Source of the DNA: an uncultured Lachnospiraceae bacterium
GTDB taxonomy: Bacteria > Bacillota_A > Clostridia > Lachnospirales > Lachnospiraceae
Assembly (NCBI GenBank): GCA_951801245.1
Contig: CATOMC010000013.1
Location: 4,191 to 68,190 of the forward strand
Reading direction: 5' to 3'
Length of the DNA: 64,000 nucleotides
Shown: positions 26,614 through 36,974 of the stretch, piece by piece
Position numbering within the stretch: position 1 is the first letter of the stretch
Layout: each line of letters begins with the position of its first letter
Notes under the pieces: generated by a model
The model's input: the letters and a program-made list of their open reading frames with translations, nothing else
What the model was told of the DNA's origin: nothing
The model's database searches: none
Made by a program: the position numbers and the translations under genes

Positions 26614-28083
26614 ATGATGAAATATTTACAAAAACTGGGTAAGTCATTGATGCTTCCCGTTGCATGTCTGCCGATATGCGGTATCCTGATGGGTATCGGA
26701 TATGCATTATGTCCGGCAACCATGCAGGGCGGTGATATGAATGGTTTCCTGAATATGCTGGGATTCTTCCTGGTGAAGGCAGGCGGCGCGCTGATCGATA
26801 ACATGGCACTTCTGTTTGTTATCGGTGTAGGTGTTGGTATGTCTGATGATCATGATGGTACAGCAGGTCTTGCAGCATTCGCATCCTGGCTGATGATGAC
26901 AAACCTGCTTGCTACAGGTACTGTGACAGCATTGATGCCTTCTGTTGCTGATAATGTTAATAAGACATTGGCATTTAATAAGATTGCCAATCCGTTTATC
27001 GGTATTCTTGCAGGTATTATCGGTGCAACATGCTATAACAAATTTAAAGCAACAAAATTACCGGATTGGCTGTCATTCTTCAGCGGCAAGCGTTGTGTAA
27101 CAATCATTTCCGGCGTGGTTTCCATCGTTGCTGCAGCAATTCTGCTGGTTGTATGGCCGATAATCTTCGGCGCACTGATAGCAGTAGGTCAGGGTATCGT
27201 TGGTATGGGCGCAGTTGGTGCAGGTATCTATGCTTTCCTGAACAGACTGTTGATTCCGACAGGTCTGCACCATGCATTGAACAACGTATTCTGGTTTGAC
27301 ACCATTGGTCTTGGTGACCTCAGTCACTTCTGGGCAGGCGAGACCAGCGCAGACGTAACATGGAGCCTTGGTATGTATATGTCAGGATTCTTCCCTTGTA
27401 TGATGTTTGGTATCCCTGGCGCAGCACTGGCAATGGTTCATACAGCAAAAGATAACAAGAAGAAAGTTGCAATCGGTCTGGTAGCTTCTGCAGCAATTTG
27501 TTCCTTTGTCTGCGGTGTTACAGAGCCTTTCGAATTCGGTTTCATGTTCCTGGCACCCGCATTATATCTGATTTATGCATTGTTATACGGTATCTTTACT
27601 GTAATCGTAACATTGATTGGATTCCGTGCAGGTTTCAGCTTCTCAGCAGGTGCAACAGACCTTGTGTTCTCAGCATCACTGCCTGCAGCACAGAATACAT
27701 GGATGATCCTTCCTCTGGGTCTTGCAGCATTTGTCGTATTCTACTTCGTGTTCCGCTTCGCAATTGTGAAGTTTGACTTAAAGACACCTGGTAGAGAAGA
27801 TGACGATCTGGAAGCAGAGAAGAAGGCAGTACTTTCCAACAGTGACTTTACAGAAGTTGCATCCATCATTCTGGAAGGTCTTGGCGGTAAAGGAAATGTA
27901 ACATCTCTTGACAACTGTATCACAAGACTTCGTCTGGAGATTAAGGATTACACATTGGTTGATGAGAAGAAGATTAAGTCAGCAGGCGTAGCTGGTGTTA
28001 TGAGACCTAGTAAGACAGCCGTTCAGGTTATCGTAGGTACTAAGGTACAGTTTGTGGCTGACGAGATGAAGAAAATGTTATAG
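26614..28083 (+). CDS. PTS EIICB, glucose/N-acetylglucosamine family (NagE/NagP-like)
   Basis: 489 residues. The EIIC membrane domain (about 1-385) carries IPTGLHHALNN and GVTEPFEFGFMFLAP; the EIIB domain (about 405-489) carries the phosphocysteine C435 in LDNCITRLRL. The IPTGLHHALN motif and LKTPGRED linker fit GlcNAc transporters better than glucose PtsG. nagB and nagA downstream agree. It imports the sugar as its 6-phosphate. AAGGGGG lies nine bases before ATG 26614; a second ATG follows at once (26617). The 105-base gap before it has no RAT. Confidence 0.93.
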   Translation: MMKYLQKLGKSLMLPVACLPICGILMGIGYALCPATMQGGDMNGFLNMLGFFLVKAGGALIDNMALLFVIGVGVGMSDDHDGTAGLAAFASWLMMTNLLATGTVTALMPSVADNVNKTLAFNKIANPFIGILAGIIGATCYNKFKATKLPDWLSFFSGKRCVTIISGVVSIVAAAILLVVWPIIFGALIAVGQGIVGMGAVGAGIYAFLNRLLIPTGLHHALNNVFWFDTIGLGDLSHFWAGETSADVTWSLGMYMSGFFPCMMFGIPGAALAMVHTAKDNKKKVAIGLVASAAICSFVCGVTEPFEFGFMFLAPALYLIYALLYGIFTVIVTLIGFRAGFSFSAGATDLVFSASLPAAQNTWMILPLGLAAFVVFYFVFRFAIVKFDLKTPGREDDDLEAEKKAVLSNSDFTEVASIILEGLGGKGNVTSLDNCITRLRLEIKDYTLVDEKKIKSAGVAGVMRPSKTAVQVIVGTKVQFVADEMKKML

Positions 28084-28119
28084 GTATTATTATCGTTTCG
28101 TAATACCGAAATCCCTGGC

Positions 28120-28155
28120 ATAGCGGAGGCCTTCGGGCCTTCGCTATTATTTCAA
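28120..28155 (+). terminator. Terminator of the PTS operon
   Basis: ATAGCGGAGGCC and GGCCTTCGCTAT form a 12-pair stem closed by a TTCG tetraloop, then TATTTCAATATTT. A smaller hairpin GGTATTA/TAATACC (28083-28107) starts at the stop codon. Confidence 0.88.
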
Positions 28156-28235
28156 TATTTGTAAATTACGAGTAGATAATAGTGAAATGTGTTAAAATAT
28201 TATGAAAAGCGCCTGAAAAAGGCAGGAGGTATATC

Positions 28236-28967
28236 ATGAAAATAATTAAGGCCAAAGATTACAACGACATGAGCAGGAAAGCAGCCAATATCATATCCGC
28301 ACAGGTGATCATGAAACCGGACTGTGTGCTGGGACTCGCGACCGGATCTACACCAATCGGCACATACGCGCAGTTGGTGGATTGGTATCAGAAGGGAGAC
28401 CTTGATTTCTCCAACGTGACGACAGTTAACCTGGATGAATATAAGGGTCTGACCAGAGACAACGACCAGAGTTATTATTACTTTATGAATGACAATTTAT
28501 TCAGCAAAGTGAATATTGATCTGAACCGCACATTCCTGCCGGATGGCACGGAACCCGACAGTGAGAAGGCATGCCAGGATTATAACCGTATTATCGCACA
28601 GGTAGGCGGTGTGGATCTGCAGCTTCTGGGATTAGGCCATAACGGGCACATTGGATTTAATGAGCCGGGAACAGCTTTTGAAGCAGAGACACATTGTGTG
28701 AATTTGACAGAATCCACGGTGAAGGCGAACCAAAGATTCTTTGCATCGATGGATGATGTACCGCGTCAGGCGTACACAATGGGAATCAAGACGATCATGC
28801 AGGCCAAGAAGATATTGGTGGTAGTCAGCGGTGAAGACAAGGCCGATATTGTGAAAAAAGCCTTTTTCGGAGAGATTACACCACAGGTGCAGGCTTCCGT
28901 TCTGCAGCTTCACAATGATGTGACCATCGTAGCAGATGAGGCGGCTTTGTCCAAGTTAGAGATATAG
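28236..28967 (+). CDS. nagB: Glucosamine-6-phosphate deaminase
   Basis: 243 residues, the short Gram-positive form. Motifs: LGLATGSTPIGTY (phosphate loop), NLDEYKGL (catalytic Asp), LLGLGHNGHIGFNEPG (catalytic His/Glu region). It converts glucosamine-6-phosphate to fructose-6-phosphate and ammonia. AGGAGG precedes the ATG. 27 bases before nagA, so the two form an operon. It completes the catabolic route for the sugar imported by the upstream PTS. Confidence 0.97.
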   Translation: MKIIKAKDYNDMSRKAANIISAQVIMKPDCVLGLATGSTPIGTYAQLVDWYQKGDLDFSNVTTVNLDEYKGLTRDNDQSYYYFMNDNLFSKVNIDLNRTFLPDGTEPDSEKACQDYNRIIAQVGGVDLQLLGLGHNGHIGFNEPGTAFEAETHCVNLTESTVKANQRFFASMDDVPRQAYTMGIKTIMQAKKILVVVSGEDKADIVKKAFFGEITPQVQASVLQLHNDVTIVADEAALSKLEI

Positions 28968-28994
28968 TTAACGCAGGAAAGGAGAAGAAGTGCC

Positions 28995-30131
28995 ATGATT
29001 ATTCGTAATGCCAGTGTATATACGGAAGAGGGACAATTTGTACAGAAGGATATCTATATCAAGGATATGCTTTTTACCGATGTTGCGGCAGAGGCGGAAG
29101 ATGGAAAGGAGATTGATGCTTCCGGCTGTGTGGCGATTCCCGGACTTACGGATATACATTTTCATGGCTGTATGGGACATGATTTTTGTGACGGTACAAG
29201 AGAGGCGATTGATGCCATGGCAGCGTATGAGGTATCCATCGGCGTTACCAATATTGTACCGGCTTCCATGACGCTTTCAGAGGACATGCTGCTTGAGATC
29301 TGCCGTACGGCAAAGGCATACAAGGAAGAGGGTGTGCAGGAGAAACGTGCACAGTTCTGGGGAATCAATATGGAAGGACCCTTTGTGTCTACCGCCAAAA
29401 AGGGAGCACAGAATGGAGAGTATATTCATAAACCGGATCTGGAGATGTTCGACAAGTTGAATGAGGCATCCGGGAACTGTGTTAAGTTATTGGATCTTGC
29501 GCCGGAAGAAGAAGGTGCTATGGAGTTGATTGACAAGCGTCATGACCAGGTCGTGATCTCTCTTGCACATACCTGTGCCGATTACGATACTGCCCTCGCG
29601 GCATTTCAGAAAGGTGCCAGTCATGTGACACATCTGTATAATGCCATGAATCCTTATACGCACAGGGCACCGGGGCTGATCGGTGCGGCGGCAGATGAAA
29701 AGAAGGTTGAGGTGGAGTTGATCTGTGATGGCGTGCATATTCATCCGGCGGCTGTCAGAACGACCTTCAAGATGTTTGGAGATGACCGTATCATATTGAT
29801 CAGTGACAGTATGCGTGCAACGGGCTTAGAGGACGGAGATTACACACTTGGCGGTCAGTACGTGAAAGTGACAGGGAATCTGGCTACGTTAAAAGACGGG
29901 ACGATCGCGGGATCTGTTACGAATCTGATGGATTGTATGCGGACGGCCGTATTGAAGATGGGAATTCCGTTGGAATCAGCGGTTCGCTGTGCGGCAGTCA
30001 ATCCGGCGAAATCGGTAGGGATTTACGATACCTGCGGCAGCATTACGGCCGGAAAGTACGCAGATGTGGTACTGCTTGACAAGGAAGATTTATCCCTTAA
30101 GCAGGTGGTATTCAGAGGAAAGGTTCAGTAA
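28995..30131 (+). CDS. nagA: N-acetylglucosamine-6-phosphate deacetylase
   Basis: 378 residues. Amidohydrolase fold: metal-binding region GLTDIHFHGCMGHDF, NMEGPFVS, SLAHTCADYD, HLYNAMNPYTHRAPG, and catalytic Asp in LISDSMRATGL. It removes acetate from GlcNAc-6-phosphate, giving the substrate of NagB. AAAGGAG precedes the ATG. Its stop lies two bases from the end of the convergent AraC-type gene. Confidence 0.97.
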   Translation: MIIRNASVYTEEGQFVQKDIYIKDMLFTDVAAEAEDGKEIDASGCVAIPGLTDIHFHGCMGHDFCDGTREAIDAMAAYEVSIGVTNIVPASMTLSEDMLLEICRTAKAYKEEGVQEKRAQFWGINMEGPFVSTAKKGAQNGEYIHKPDLEMFDKLNEASGNCVKLLDLAPEEEGAMELIDKRHDQVVISLAHTCADYDTALAAFQKGASHVTHLYNAMNPYTHRAPGLIGAAADEKKVEVELICDGVHIHPAAVRTTFKMFGDDRIILISDSMRATGLEDGDYTLGGQYVKVTGNLATLKDGTIAGSVTNLMDCMRTAVLKMGIPLESAVRCAAVNPAKSVGIYDTCGSITAGKYADVVLLDKEDLSLKQVVFRGKVQ

Positions 30132-30133
30132 GC

Positions 30134-31006
30134 TTACAGGTTACGTTTGCGATAAGCGATCGGTGAGCATCCCACTCTTTTGATAAATTGTCTGTTAAAG
30201 TTGGAGAGGTTGTTGTAGCCGCATTGATAAGAGATATCTGAAATTTTATAGTGGGTGGTGGAGAGTGCTTCACAGGCGGCATTGATACGAAGCTGTGTCA
30301 GATGTTCAATGGCGCCGACACCCACAGTTTCCTTGAAACATCGCATAAAATAACTTTTGCTTAAATGAACCAGATTGCAGAGTTGTTCTACCGTGATGTT
30401 TTCCTGAAAATTTTCGGCCATATATTCAAGAGCGGGGCGGATCAGTTCTTCATATCCGGCTCCGCTGTCTTTTTGCAGAGAGATATATCCACTCTTTTCC
30501 AAAAGCCAGAACAGTCTGAGCAGTTCGCTTTTTAACAGCAGATCCATATGGGCCGTGTTTGCGTGTATGCAGGCAAATATCTGGTCGGTCAGAGCCTTCA
30601 TGGAAACATAGTCTCTGTCGGCAGGCCGGATATGGACAGTGATCTGCGCGTTACCGTTAACAATAGGGCGTATACATTCCACAGCGCTGCGGTCGCCGCT
30701 CGTTGCGCCAAGCAGGGCAGGGCTGAAAACAAGGGCATAATAAACAAGATTGCTGTCCTTGCAGGGATAGGCGGAGTGAAGCATATTGGGCGGCATGATC
30801 AGGATATCCCCCTCGTGCGCTTCAAACTTCTGGTTGCCGCAGATAAACTCTCCATTTCCGGAGTAAATATAATTGAGTTCAAACTCACTGTGCCAGTGCA
30901 TGGGAACATTCATGAACGCTTCTGGAATCCAGCATTCATAGTGGCTGTAAGGAATCAGGGTAGTGCTGTGTTTCCTCTTTTCTTCGGTGGCTTTATTTGG
31001 TATCAT
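30134..31006 (-). CDS. AraC-family regulator with N-terminal cupin domain
   Basis: 290 residues. The N-terminal cupin-like sensor (about 20-160) has MHWHSEFELNYIYSGNGEF and ILIMPPNMLHSAYP. Two helix-turn-helix motifs occupy about 190-290 (ITVEQLCNLVHLSKSYFMRCF split across the first, ISDISYQCGYNNLSNFNRQF in the second). Such regulators usually bind a sugar and activate a neighbouring carbohydrate gene. It is divergent from the GH31 gene across a 246-base region with repeated operator-like sequences, so that gene is the probable target. AGGAGACCTGCC precedes the ATG. Confidence 0.93.
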   Translation of the reverse strand: MIPNKATEEKRKHSTTLIPYSHYECWIPEAFMNVPMHWHSEFELNYIYSGNGEFICGNQKFEAHEGDILIMPPNMLHSAYPCKDSNLVYYALVFSPALLGATSGDRSAVECIRPIVNGNAQITVHIRPADRDYVSMKALTDQIFACIHANTAHMDLLLKSELLRLFWLLEKSGYISLQKDSGAGYEELIRPALEYMAENFQENITVEQLCNLVHLSKSYFMRCFKETVGVGAIEHLTQLRINAACEALSTTHYKISDISYQCGYNNLSNFNRQFIKRVGCSPIAYRKRNL

Positions 31007-31086
31007 GGCAGGTCTCCTGTCTGTCTTATAATAGGTTACTATTCAGGCGTCGCTTAAGCAAATGTGTGAAAAACAACTATAATAGT

Positions 31087-31150
31087 ATAGTATCATAATG
31101 TAATAGTATTTCAATAGAAAAAAGGCGTTGATGATAGTATCATATCATCA
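31087..31150. promoter_or_regulatory. Candidate operators between the AraC and GH31 genes
   Basis: ATAGTATCATA occurs as a direct repeat at 31087-31097 and 31134-31144, 47 bases apart. The second copy is embedded in an inverted repeat TGATGATA/TATCATCA (31129-31150). Two direct half-sites several helical turns apart are typical of AraC-family operators. No measured binding site supports this. Confidence 0.45.
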
Positions 31151-31252
31151 TAACAACTGTTTTCCATAAGAACCGGAGAGCGGTAAGACGTTTCGTATAG
31201 AAGGCAGAGGGAGACAACTCTATGTACAGACAATTCAGAATGGAGGGTTCGT

Positions 31253-33277
31253 ATGAGATTTGAGAATGATAATGGTGCCCTGGTATGTTATCACCAGGGC
31301 GAGATGTTAAGGATCGAGGCATGGGGAGAGGATTCTTTCAGGGTGCGCGCGGTCCTGGGTGCTTCTTATACGGGGAAAGAGTGGGCATTGACTGAAAAGG
31401 TCAACAAGCGTGAAACACAGATCACGGTGGAAGAAGTAGACCATTGGACGGGCGATGGAACGATTGACAAACGGAAGAAAGCTACGATAGTAAACGGCCG
31501 GATCAAGGCGGTTGTTAATTTTGTCGGGATCATCACGTTCTATAAGGATGATCAGGTGATTCTGCAGGAGTATTTCAGGAATTATGACGGCACATTATCG
31601 AAAGAGAGCAGGTGTCTGAAACTGGTGAATCGGGAATGGAAAGGGATCATTGGAGGAAGCGAGTTTGCGCTGAACCTGAAATTCGAGAGCAATCGGGATG
31701 AGAAAATCTTCGGCATGGGACAGTACCAGCAGGATTGTATGGATCTAAAGGGCTGCGTACTGGAACTGGCACAGCGTAATTCCCAGATTTCGGTGCCCTT
31801 CGCAGTCTCTTCCAAGGGATATGGCTTTTTGTGGAATAATCCGGCTGTCGGGCGGGTGACTTTTGGAAAGAATTATTATGAGTGGGTGGCAAGAGCTACC
31901 AGGGAAATGGACTATTGGATCACGGCTGCGGATACGCCGAAGCAGATTCTTAATAACTATACGGCAGTGACTGGCCGTGCGGAGATGTTCCCGGAGGATC
32001 TGATGGGCTTATGGCAGTGTAAACTGCGCTACAGAACCCAGGACGAAGTGCTGAATGTGGCAAGGCAATATCAGAAAGAAGGCATTCAAATCGACCAGAT
32101 TGTGATCGACTTTTTCCATTGGACACTGCAAGGAGACTGGAAATTCGATGAAAAGTACTGGCCGGATCCCAAGGCTATGGTGGAGGAACTGCACCAGATG
32201 GGGATTAAAGTGATCGTATCGGTGTGGCCGTCCGTGGACCGTAAGAGCGAGAACTTCGGACCGATGATGGAAAAGGGGCTGTTGATCCGGACAGAGCGCG
32301 GGGCGGCCCAGACCTATGATTATCAGGGTGACTGCGTGGAAATCGATCCCTTTAATCCGGAAACAAGAAAATACGTGTGGGAAGTCTGTAAGAAGAATTA
32401 TTACGATTATGGGATCGATGCTTTCTGGCTGGACAATTCAGAGCCGGATTACGGAGTCTATGACTTTGAAAACTATCGCTACAGTGAAGGCCCTGCTCTT
32501 GCAGTCAGCAACATATATCCGCAGATGTACAGCCGCGTCTTCTATGATGAGATGAGTAAGGAAGACAGAGGAACAGTGGTCAATCTGCTTCGCTGTGCAT
32601 GGGCCGGATCCCAGAAATACGGCAATGTAGTCTGGTCAGGCGATGTGCCAAGTACCTTTGAGGCTTTTGCAGATCAACTGCAGTGCGGCCTGAATATGGG
32701 ACTTGCGGGCATTCCATGGTGGACCACAGACATCGGCGGATTTATGACAGACGATGTGAATGACGAGGATTTCAGACAACTGCTGATCCGTTGGTATCAG
32801 TTTGCGGTTTATTCTCCTGTGCTGCGGATGCATGGCGACAGAGGGCCTTATAATATTGCACCGTTAGACGACAGGGACTGGGGCGGCGGCTACCTGCATA
32901 CCGGACAGCCCAATGAACTGTGGAGTTATGGCGAGGACAATTACGCCATTATGAAAAAATACTATGATATCCGGATACAGATGCATGACTATATCCGCGG
33001 GTTATATGAGGAGGCACATGTAAACGGTTCGCCCCTGCTTCGCACGATGTTCTATGAATTCCCGGAGGATAGGAAATGCTGGGAACTGACGGACCAGTAT
33101 ATGTTTGGCGATAAGTATCTGGTGGCGCCGATTTTCCATCTGCATGAGTTTGCAAGAGATGTGTATCTGCCGGCAGGCAGTTGGAAGCTGACCTCTAACG
33201 GATTATGTTATGAAGGGAACTGTGTCGTCCATGTGGATGCGCCGATTACGTATATGCCGGTGTTTGAGAAAGTATGA
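31253..33277 (+). CDS. Glycoside hydrolase family 31 (alpha-xylosidase/alpha-glucosidase type)
   Basis: 674 residues. An N-terminal beta-sandwich (about 1-225) precedes the catalytic barrel (about 230-570). The nucleophile is D394 in AFWLDNSEPD and the acid/base D464 in WSGDVPSTFEAF; IPWWTTDIGGF follows. Family 31 enzymes release alpha-linked glucose or xylose from the non-reducing end. The FWLDNSEP form leans to alpha-xylosidase-like subgroups, but the substrate is not certain. No signal peptide, so it acts in the cytoplasm on imported oligosaccharides; no transporter is adjacent. GGAGGG precedes ATG 31253. Confidence 0.92.
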   Translation: MRFENDNGALVCYHQGEMLRIEAWGEDSFRVRAVLGASYTGKEWALTEKVNKRETQITVEEVDHWTGDGTIDKRKKATIVNGRIKAVVNFVGIITFYKDDQVILQEYFRNYDGTLSKESRCLKLVNREWKGIIGGSEFALNLKFESNRDEKIFGMGQYQQDCMDLKGCVLELAQRNSQISVPFAVSSKGYGFLWNNPAVGRVTFGKNYYEWVARATREMDYWITAADTPKQILNNYTAVTGRAEMFPEDLMGLWQCKLRYRTQDEVLNVARQYQKEGIQIDQIVIDFFHWTLQGDWKFDEKYWPDPKAMVEELHQMGIKVIVSVWPSVDRKSENFGPMMEKGLLIRTERGAAQTYDYQGDCVEIDPFNPETRKYVWEVCKKNYYDYGIDAFWLDNSEPDYGVYDFENYRYSEGPALAVSNIYPQMYSRVFYDEMSKEDRGTVVNLLRCAWAGSQKYGNVVWSGDVPSTFEAFADQLQCGLNMGLAGIPWWTTDIGGFMTDDVNDEDFRQLLIRWYQFAVYSPVLRMHGDRGPYNIAPLDDRDWGGGYLHTGQPNELWSYGEDNYAIMKKYYDIRIQMHDYIRGLYEEAHVNGSPLLRTMFYEFPEDRKCWELTDQYMFGDKYLVAPIFHLHEFARDVYLPAGSWKLTSNGLCYEGNCVVHVDAPITYMPVFEKV

Positions 33278-33338
33278 TGTGACACGGCCAAATCCTGTCC
33301 CCGTTGCAAAAAGTATAGCTGATTGGCAAATGGTACAC

Positions 33339-33367
33339 TAGACAAACCTTGCAAAAAAAGGTATACT
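33339..33367 (+). promoter_or_regulatory. Promoter of the GGDEF-like gene
   Basis: TAGACA (33339-33344), a 17-base spacer and TATACT (33362-33367). Confidence 0.55.
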
Positions 33368-33416
33368 GAACATGGATTTTGTTCTTGAAAAATGGGGATA
33401 GGAGTGGTTGCATAAT

Positions 33417-34349
33417 ATGAATTATAAGTCGGTTCCTTTTGATCAGAGAATTAAGGACAATGTAAAGAATTATGCATTGGATAATTTGTACCAAATCGAT
33501 ACATTGACAGATTACTGTAAGGCATTGTGCGCATCGGTGGATGTGGAGATCCTGTTGACAGAACGGCATGGAGAGAAGGTAGTCTCTGTTGGAAATTTCG
33601 CGGGATTCACACCGGATGTGGTAGGGAATCCGGGGCGGAAAATCAGGGTTTATGGCAGGACGATCGCTCATCTGTACGCGAAGACAGAGAAAGTCCCGCC
33701 GCAGAAGCTGGATGCCGTGGATCAGATGCTTGACGGGCTGACACAAATGCTTTCCCACTGGGGAGAGGAAGCCTATTTACATACGGAGGCTTCTATTTAT
33801 ATGGATGAACTGGAGGACAAAGTAGGCGTACAGCATGTACAGACAGCCAGAGGAGAGAACGAGGACGCATTGACAGGCGTGTACCACAAGCATTATTTTG
33901 AGGAGCGCATGAGAGCCATGGACCGGTCGGAAGTAGTTCCCGTGGCGGTCATCAATGTGAATATCAATGACTGGAAGTTTGTGAACGATAACTTTGGCGA
34001 TGAGGAGAGTGACAGACTGATCAAGACCATTGCCGATATTTTGAAGCAGGAGAAGAAACCGGATTATGAGATAGGACGTGTGGACGGGGACGTCTTCATT
34101 GTTCTCATACCCATGGCAGAAGACGGTGAAGCGGAGGAATATTGCAGAAGAGTGCAGGAGGCATGTCTGCATTATGAGGATCGGATCCTGGCTCCTTCCG
34201 CGGCATGCGGCCTGGTATATAAGACCAATGTGGAAGAACTCTTACAGGATAAGCTGCCCGATGCAGAATATGAGATGTTCAACAATAAGTTCGAGATTAA
34301 GAATGCGCCGGGATATAGAGAGCGTCTGGAGCATGGACTGCAGTCCTGA
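33417..34349 (+). CDS. Degenerate GGDEF-domain protein
   Basis: About 310 residues from ATG 33417 (GGAG 12 bases upstream; a TTG at 33408 is possible). The N-terminal 140 residues resemble no domain I can name (a GAF-like sensor is possible). The rest follows the GGDEF fold: ALTGVYHKHYFEERM corresponds to DxLTGLxNRRxF, and VNINDWKFVNDNFG to the metal/nucleotide region. The signature loop reads GRVDGDVFIVL in place of RxGGDEF, so residues needed for GTP and metal are lost. It is probably not a cyclase and may be a binding or scaffold protein. No membrane segments. Confidence 0.8.
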   Translation: MNYKSVPFDQRIKDNVKNYALDNLYQIDTLTDYCKALCASVDVEILLTERHGEKVVSVGNFAGFTPDVVGNPGRKIRVYGRTIAHLYAKTEKVPPQKLDAVDQMLDGLTQMLSHWGEEAYLHTEASIYMDELEDKVGVQHVQTARGENEDALTGVYHKHYFEERMRAMDRSEVVPVAVINVNINDWKFVNDNFGDEESDRLIKTIADILKQEKKPDYEIGRVDGDVFIVLIPMAEDGEAEEYCRRVQEACLHYEDRILAPSAACGLVYKTNVEELLQDKLPDAEYEMFNNKFEIKNAPGYRERLEHGLQS

Positions 34350-34480
34350 TTTGGTGCTGCGGCTTGAAGACAGTAACCTGCGGACGGAGAAACGCAAATC
34401 TTCAAATAGAGAAGATGCATTCAGCGGCAGGAGGAAAAAACGCAGGGCAAAGCGTATAAGGATGGAATAAAAAGGAATGA

Positions 34481-34521
34481 TAAGGGAAAACAGTACGGGT
34501 TGGTATTGTTTTCCCTTATTT
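34481..34521 (+). terminator. Terminator upstream of groES
   Basis: TAAGGGAAAACA (34481-34492) pairs perfectly with TGTTTTCCCTTA (34507-34518), then TTTAAT. The surrounding 34350-34640 has no gene; it holds this hairpin and AT-rich DNA leading to the groES promoter. Confidence 0.85.
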
Positions 34522-34644
34522 AATAAAGGAATTATAAAATAAATATAAAATCCCTTTTTCTGGTTAAAAACGAGATAACAAGAGTAAACTAAAGAATAAT
34601 TGAGAAAACAAGAGAAAAATTGATATATATATTAGTAAATCAAT

Positions 34645-34673
34645 TTGCAAACACCTGCATATATAGCTAATAT
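34645..34673 (+). promoter_or_regulatory. groESL promoter
   Basis: TTGCAA (34645-34650), a 17-base spacer and TAATAT (34668-34673), just upstream of the CIRCE operator. Confidence 0.75.
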
Positions 34674-34685
34674 AGGTTCTAGTGA

Positions 34686-34712
34686 TTAGCACTCGATAAG
34701 ATAGAGTGCTAA
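34686..34712 (+). promoter_or_regulatory. CIRCE element (HrcA operator)
   Basis: TTAGCACTC-N9-GAGTGCTAA, a perfect match to the CIRCE inverted repeat bound by the heat-shock repressor HrcA. It lies between the promoter and groES. Confidence 0.97.
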
Positions 34713-34758
34713 CAAGATGATCAGGCAAAATATTGTTGATAATAAGGAGGCAATCATC

Positions 34759-35046
34759 ATGAAGTTAACACCACTTGGCGACAGAGTTGTATTGAAACAG
34801 TTAGTAGCAGAAGAGACGACCAAATCCGGTATCGTTCTGCCGGGGCAGGGTAAAGAGAAACCGCAGCAGGCAGAGGTCATTGCAGTAGGACCGGGCGGCG
34901 TTGTGGATGGTAAGGAAGTGAAGATGGAAGTAAAGGTCGGCGATCAGGTTATCTTCTCCAAATATTCGGGAACAGAAGTAAAACTCGATGAGGAAGAGTA
35001 TATCATCGTAAGACAAAATGATATTCTGGCAGTAGTAACGGATTAA
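34759..35046 (+). CDS. groES: Co-chaperonin GroES
   Basis: 95 residues from ATG 34759 (AAGGAGG eight bases upstream). Contains LTPLGDRVVLKQ at the start, the mobile loop ETTKSGIVLPGQGKEKPQQA and the C-terminal EEYIIVRQNDILAVV. Caps the GroEL chamber. Under HrcA control through the CIRCE element; groEL follows after 128 bases. Confidence 0.98.
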   Translation: MKLTPLGDRVVLKQLVAEETTKSGIVLPGQGKEKPQQAEVIAVGPGGVVDGKEVKMEVKVGDQVIFSKYSGTEVKLDEEEYIIVRQNDILAVVTD

Positions 35047-35171
35047 ACGGTACCGCATTTGACCACGGGTGCTACGCACTCGGTTCTGCAGGCAGGAACA
35101 AATAGAAACAAACAAAAATGAATAGAAACAGAATGAATAGAAGAGTAGTATGACAAAACAGGAGGACATGA

Positions 35172-36797
<1,626 letters not shown>

Positions 36798-36827
36798 TCG
36801 ACGTTGGATCGTTAAATTCTAAAATAC

Positions 36828-36866
36828 AAAAACGGTTAAATACAACAGGTGTTTAACCGTTTTTTG
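36828..36866 (+). terminator. groESL terminator
   Basis: AAAAACGGTTAAA (36828-36840) pairs with TTTAACCGTTTTT (36852-36864), ending in a T run. Confidence 0.92.
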
Positions 36867-36898
36867 TACTGTGTCTGCGGTGTATCATCCGAAATATT

Positions 36899-36927
36899 TT
36901 GACTTGTCATGTAAATAATATTATAAT
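36899..36927 (+). promoter_or_regulatory. Promoter of the rel gene
   Basis: TTGACT (36899-36904), a 17-base spacer and TATAAT (36922-36927), about 48 bases before the start codon. Confidence 0.8.
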
Positions 36928-36974
36928 GTCTTAAAACGGCTTATAAGGTGACAGAATAAGGTACTGGTGAGTGT

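Noticed and set aside
34378..34470. Basic frame (Arg/Lys-rich) after the degenerate GGDEF gene, possibly a frameshifted tail
   Set aside because: The GGDEF gene ends naturally, and the basic composition is what purine-rich intergenic DNA would give.
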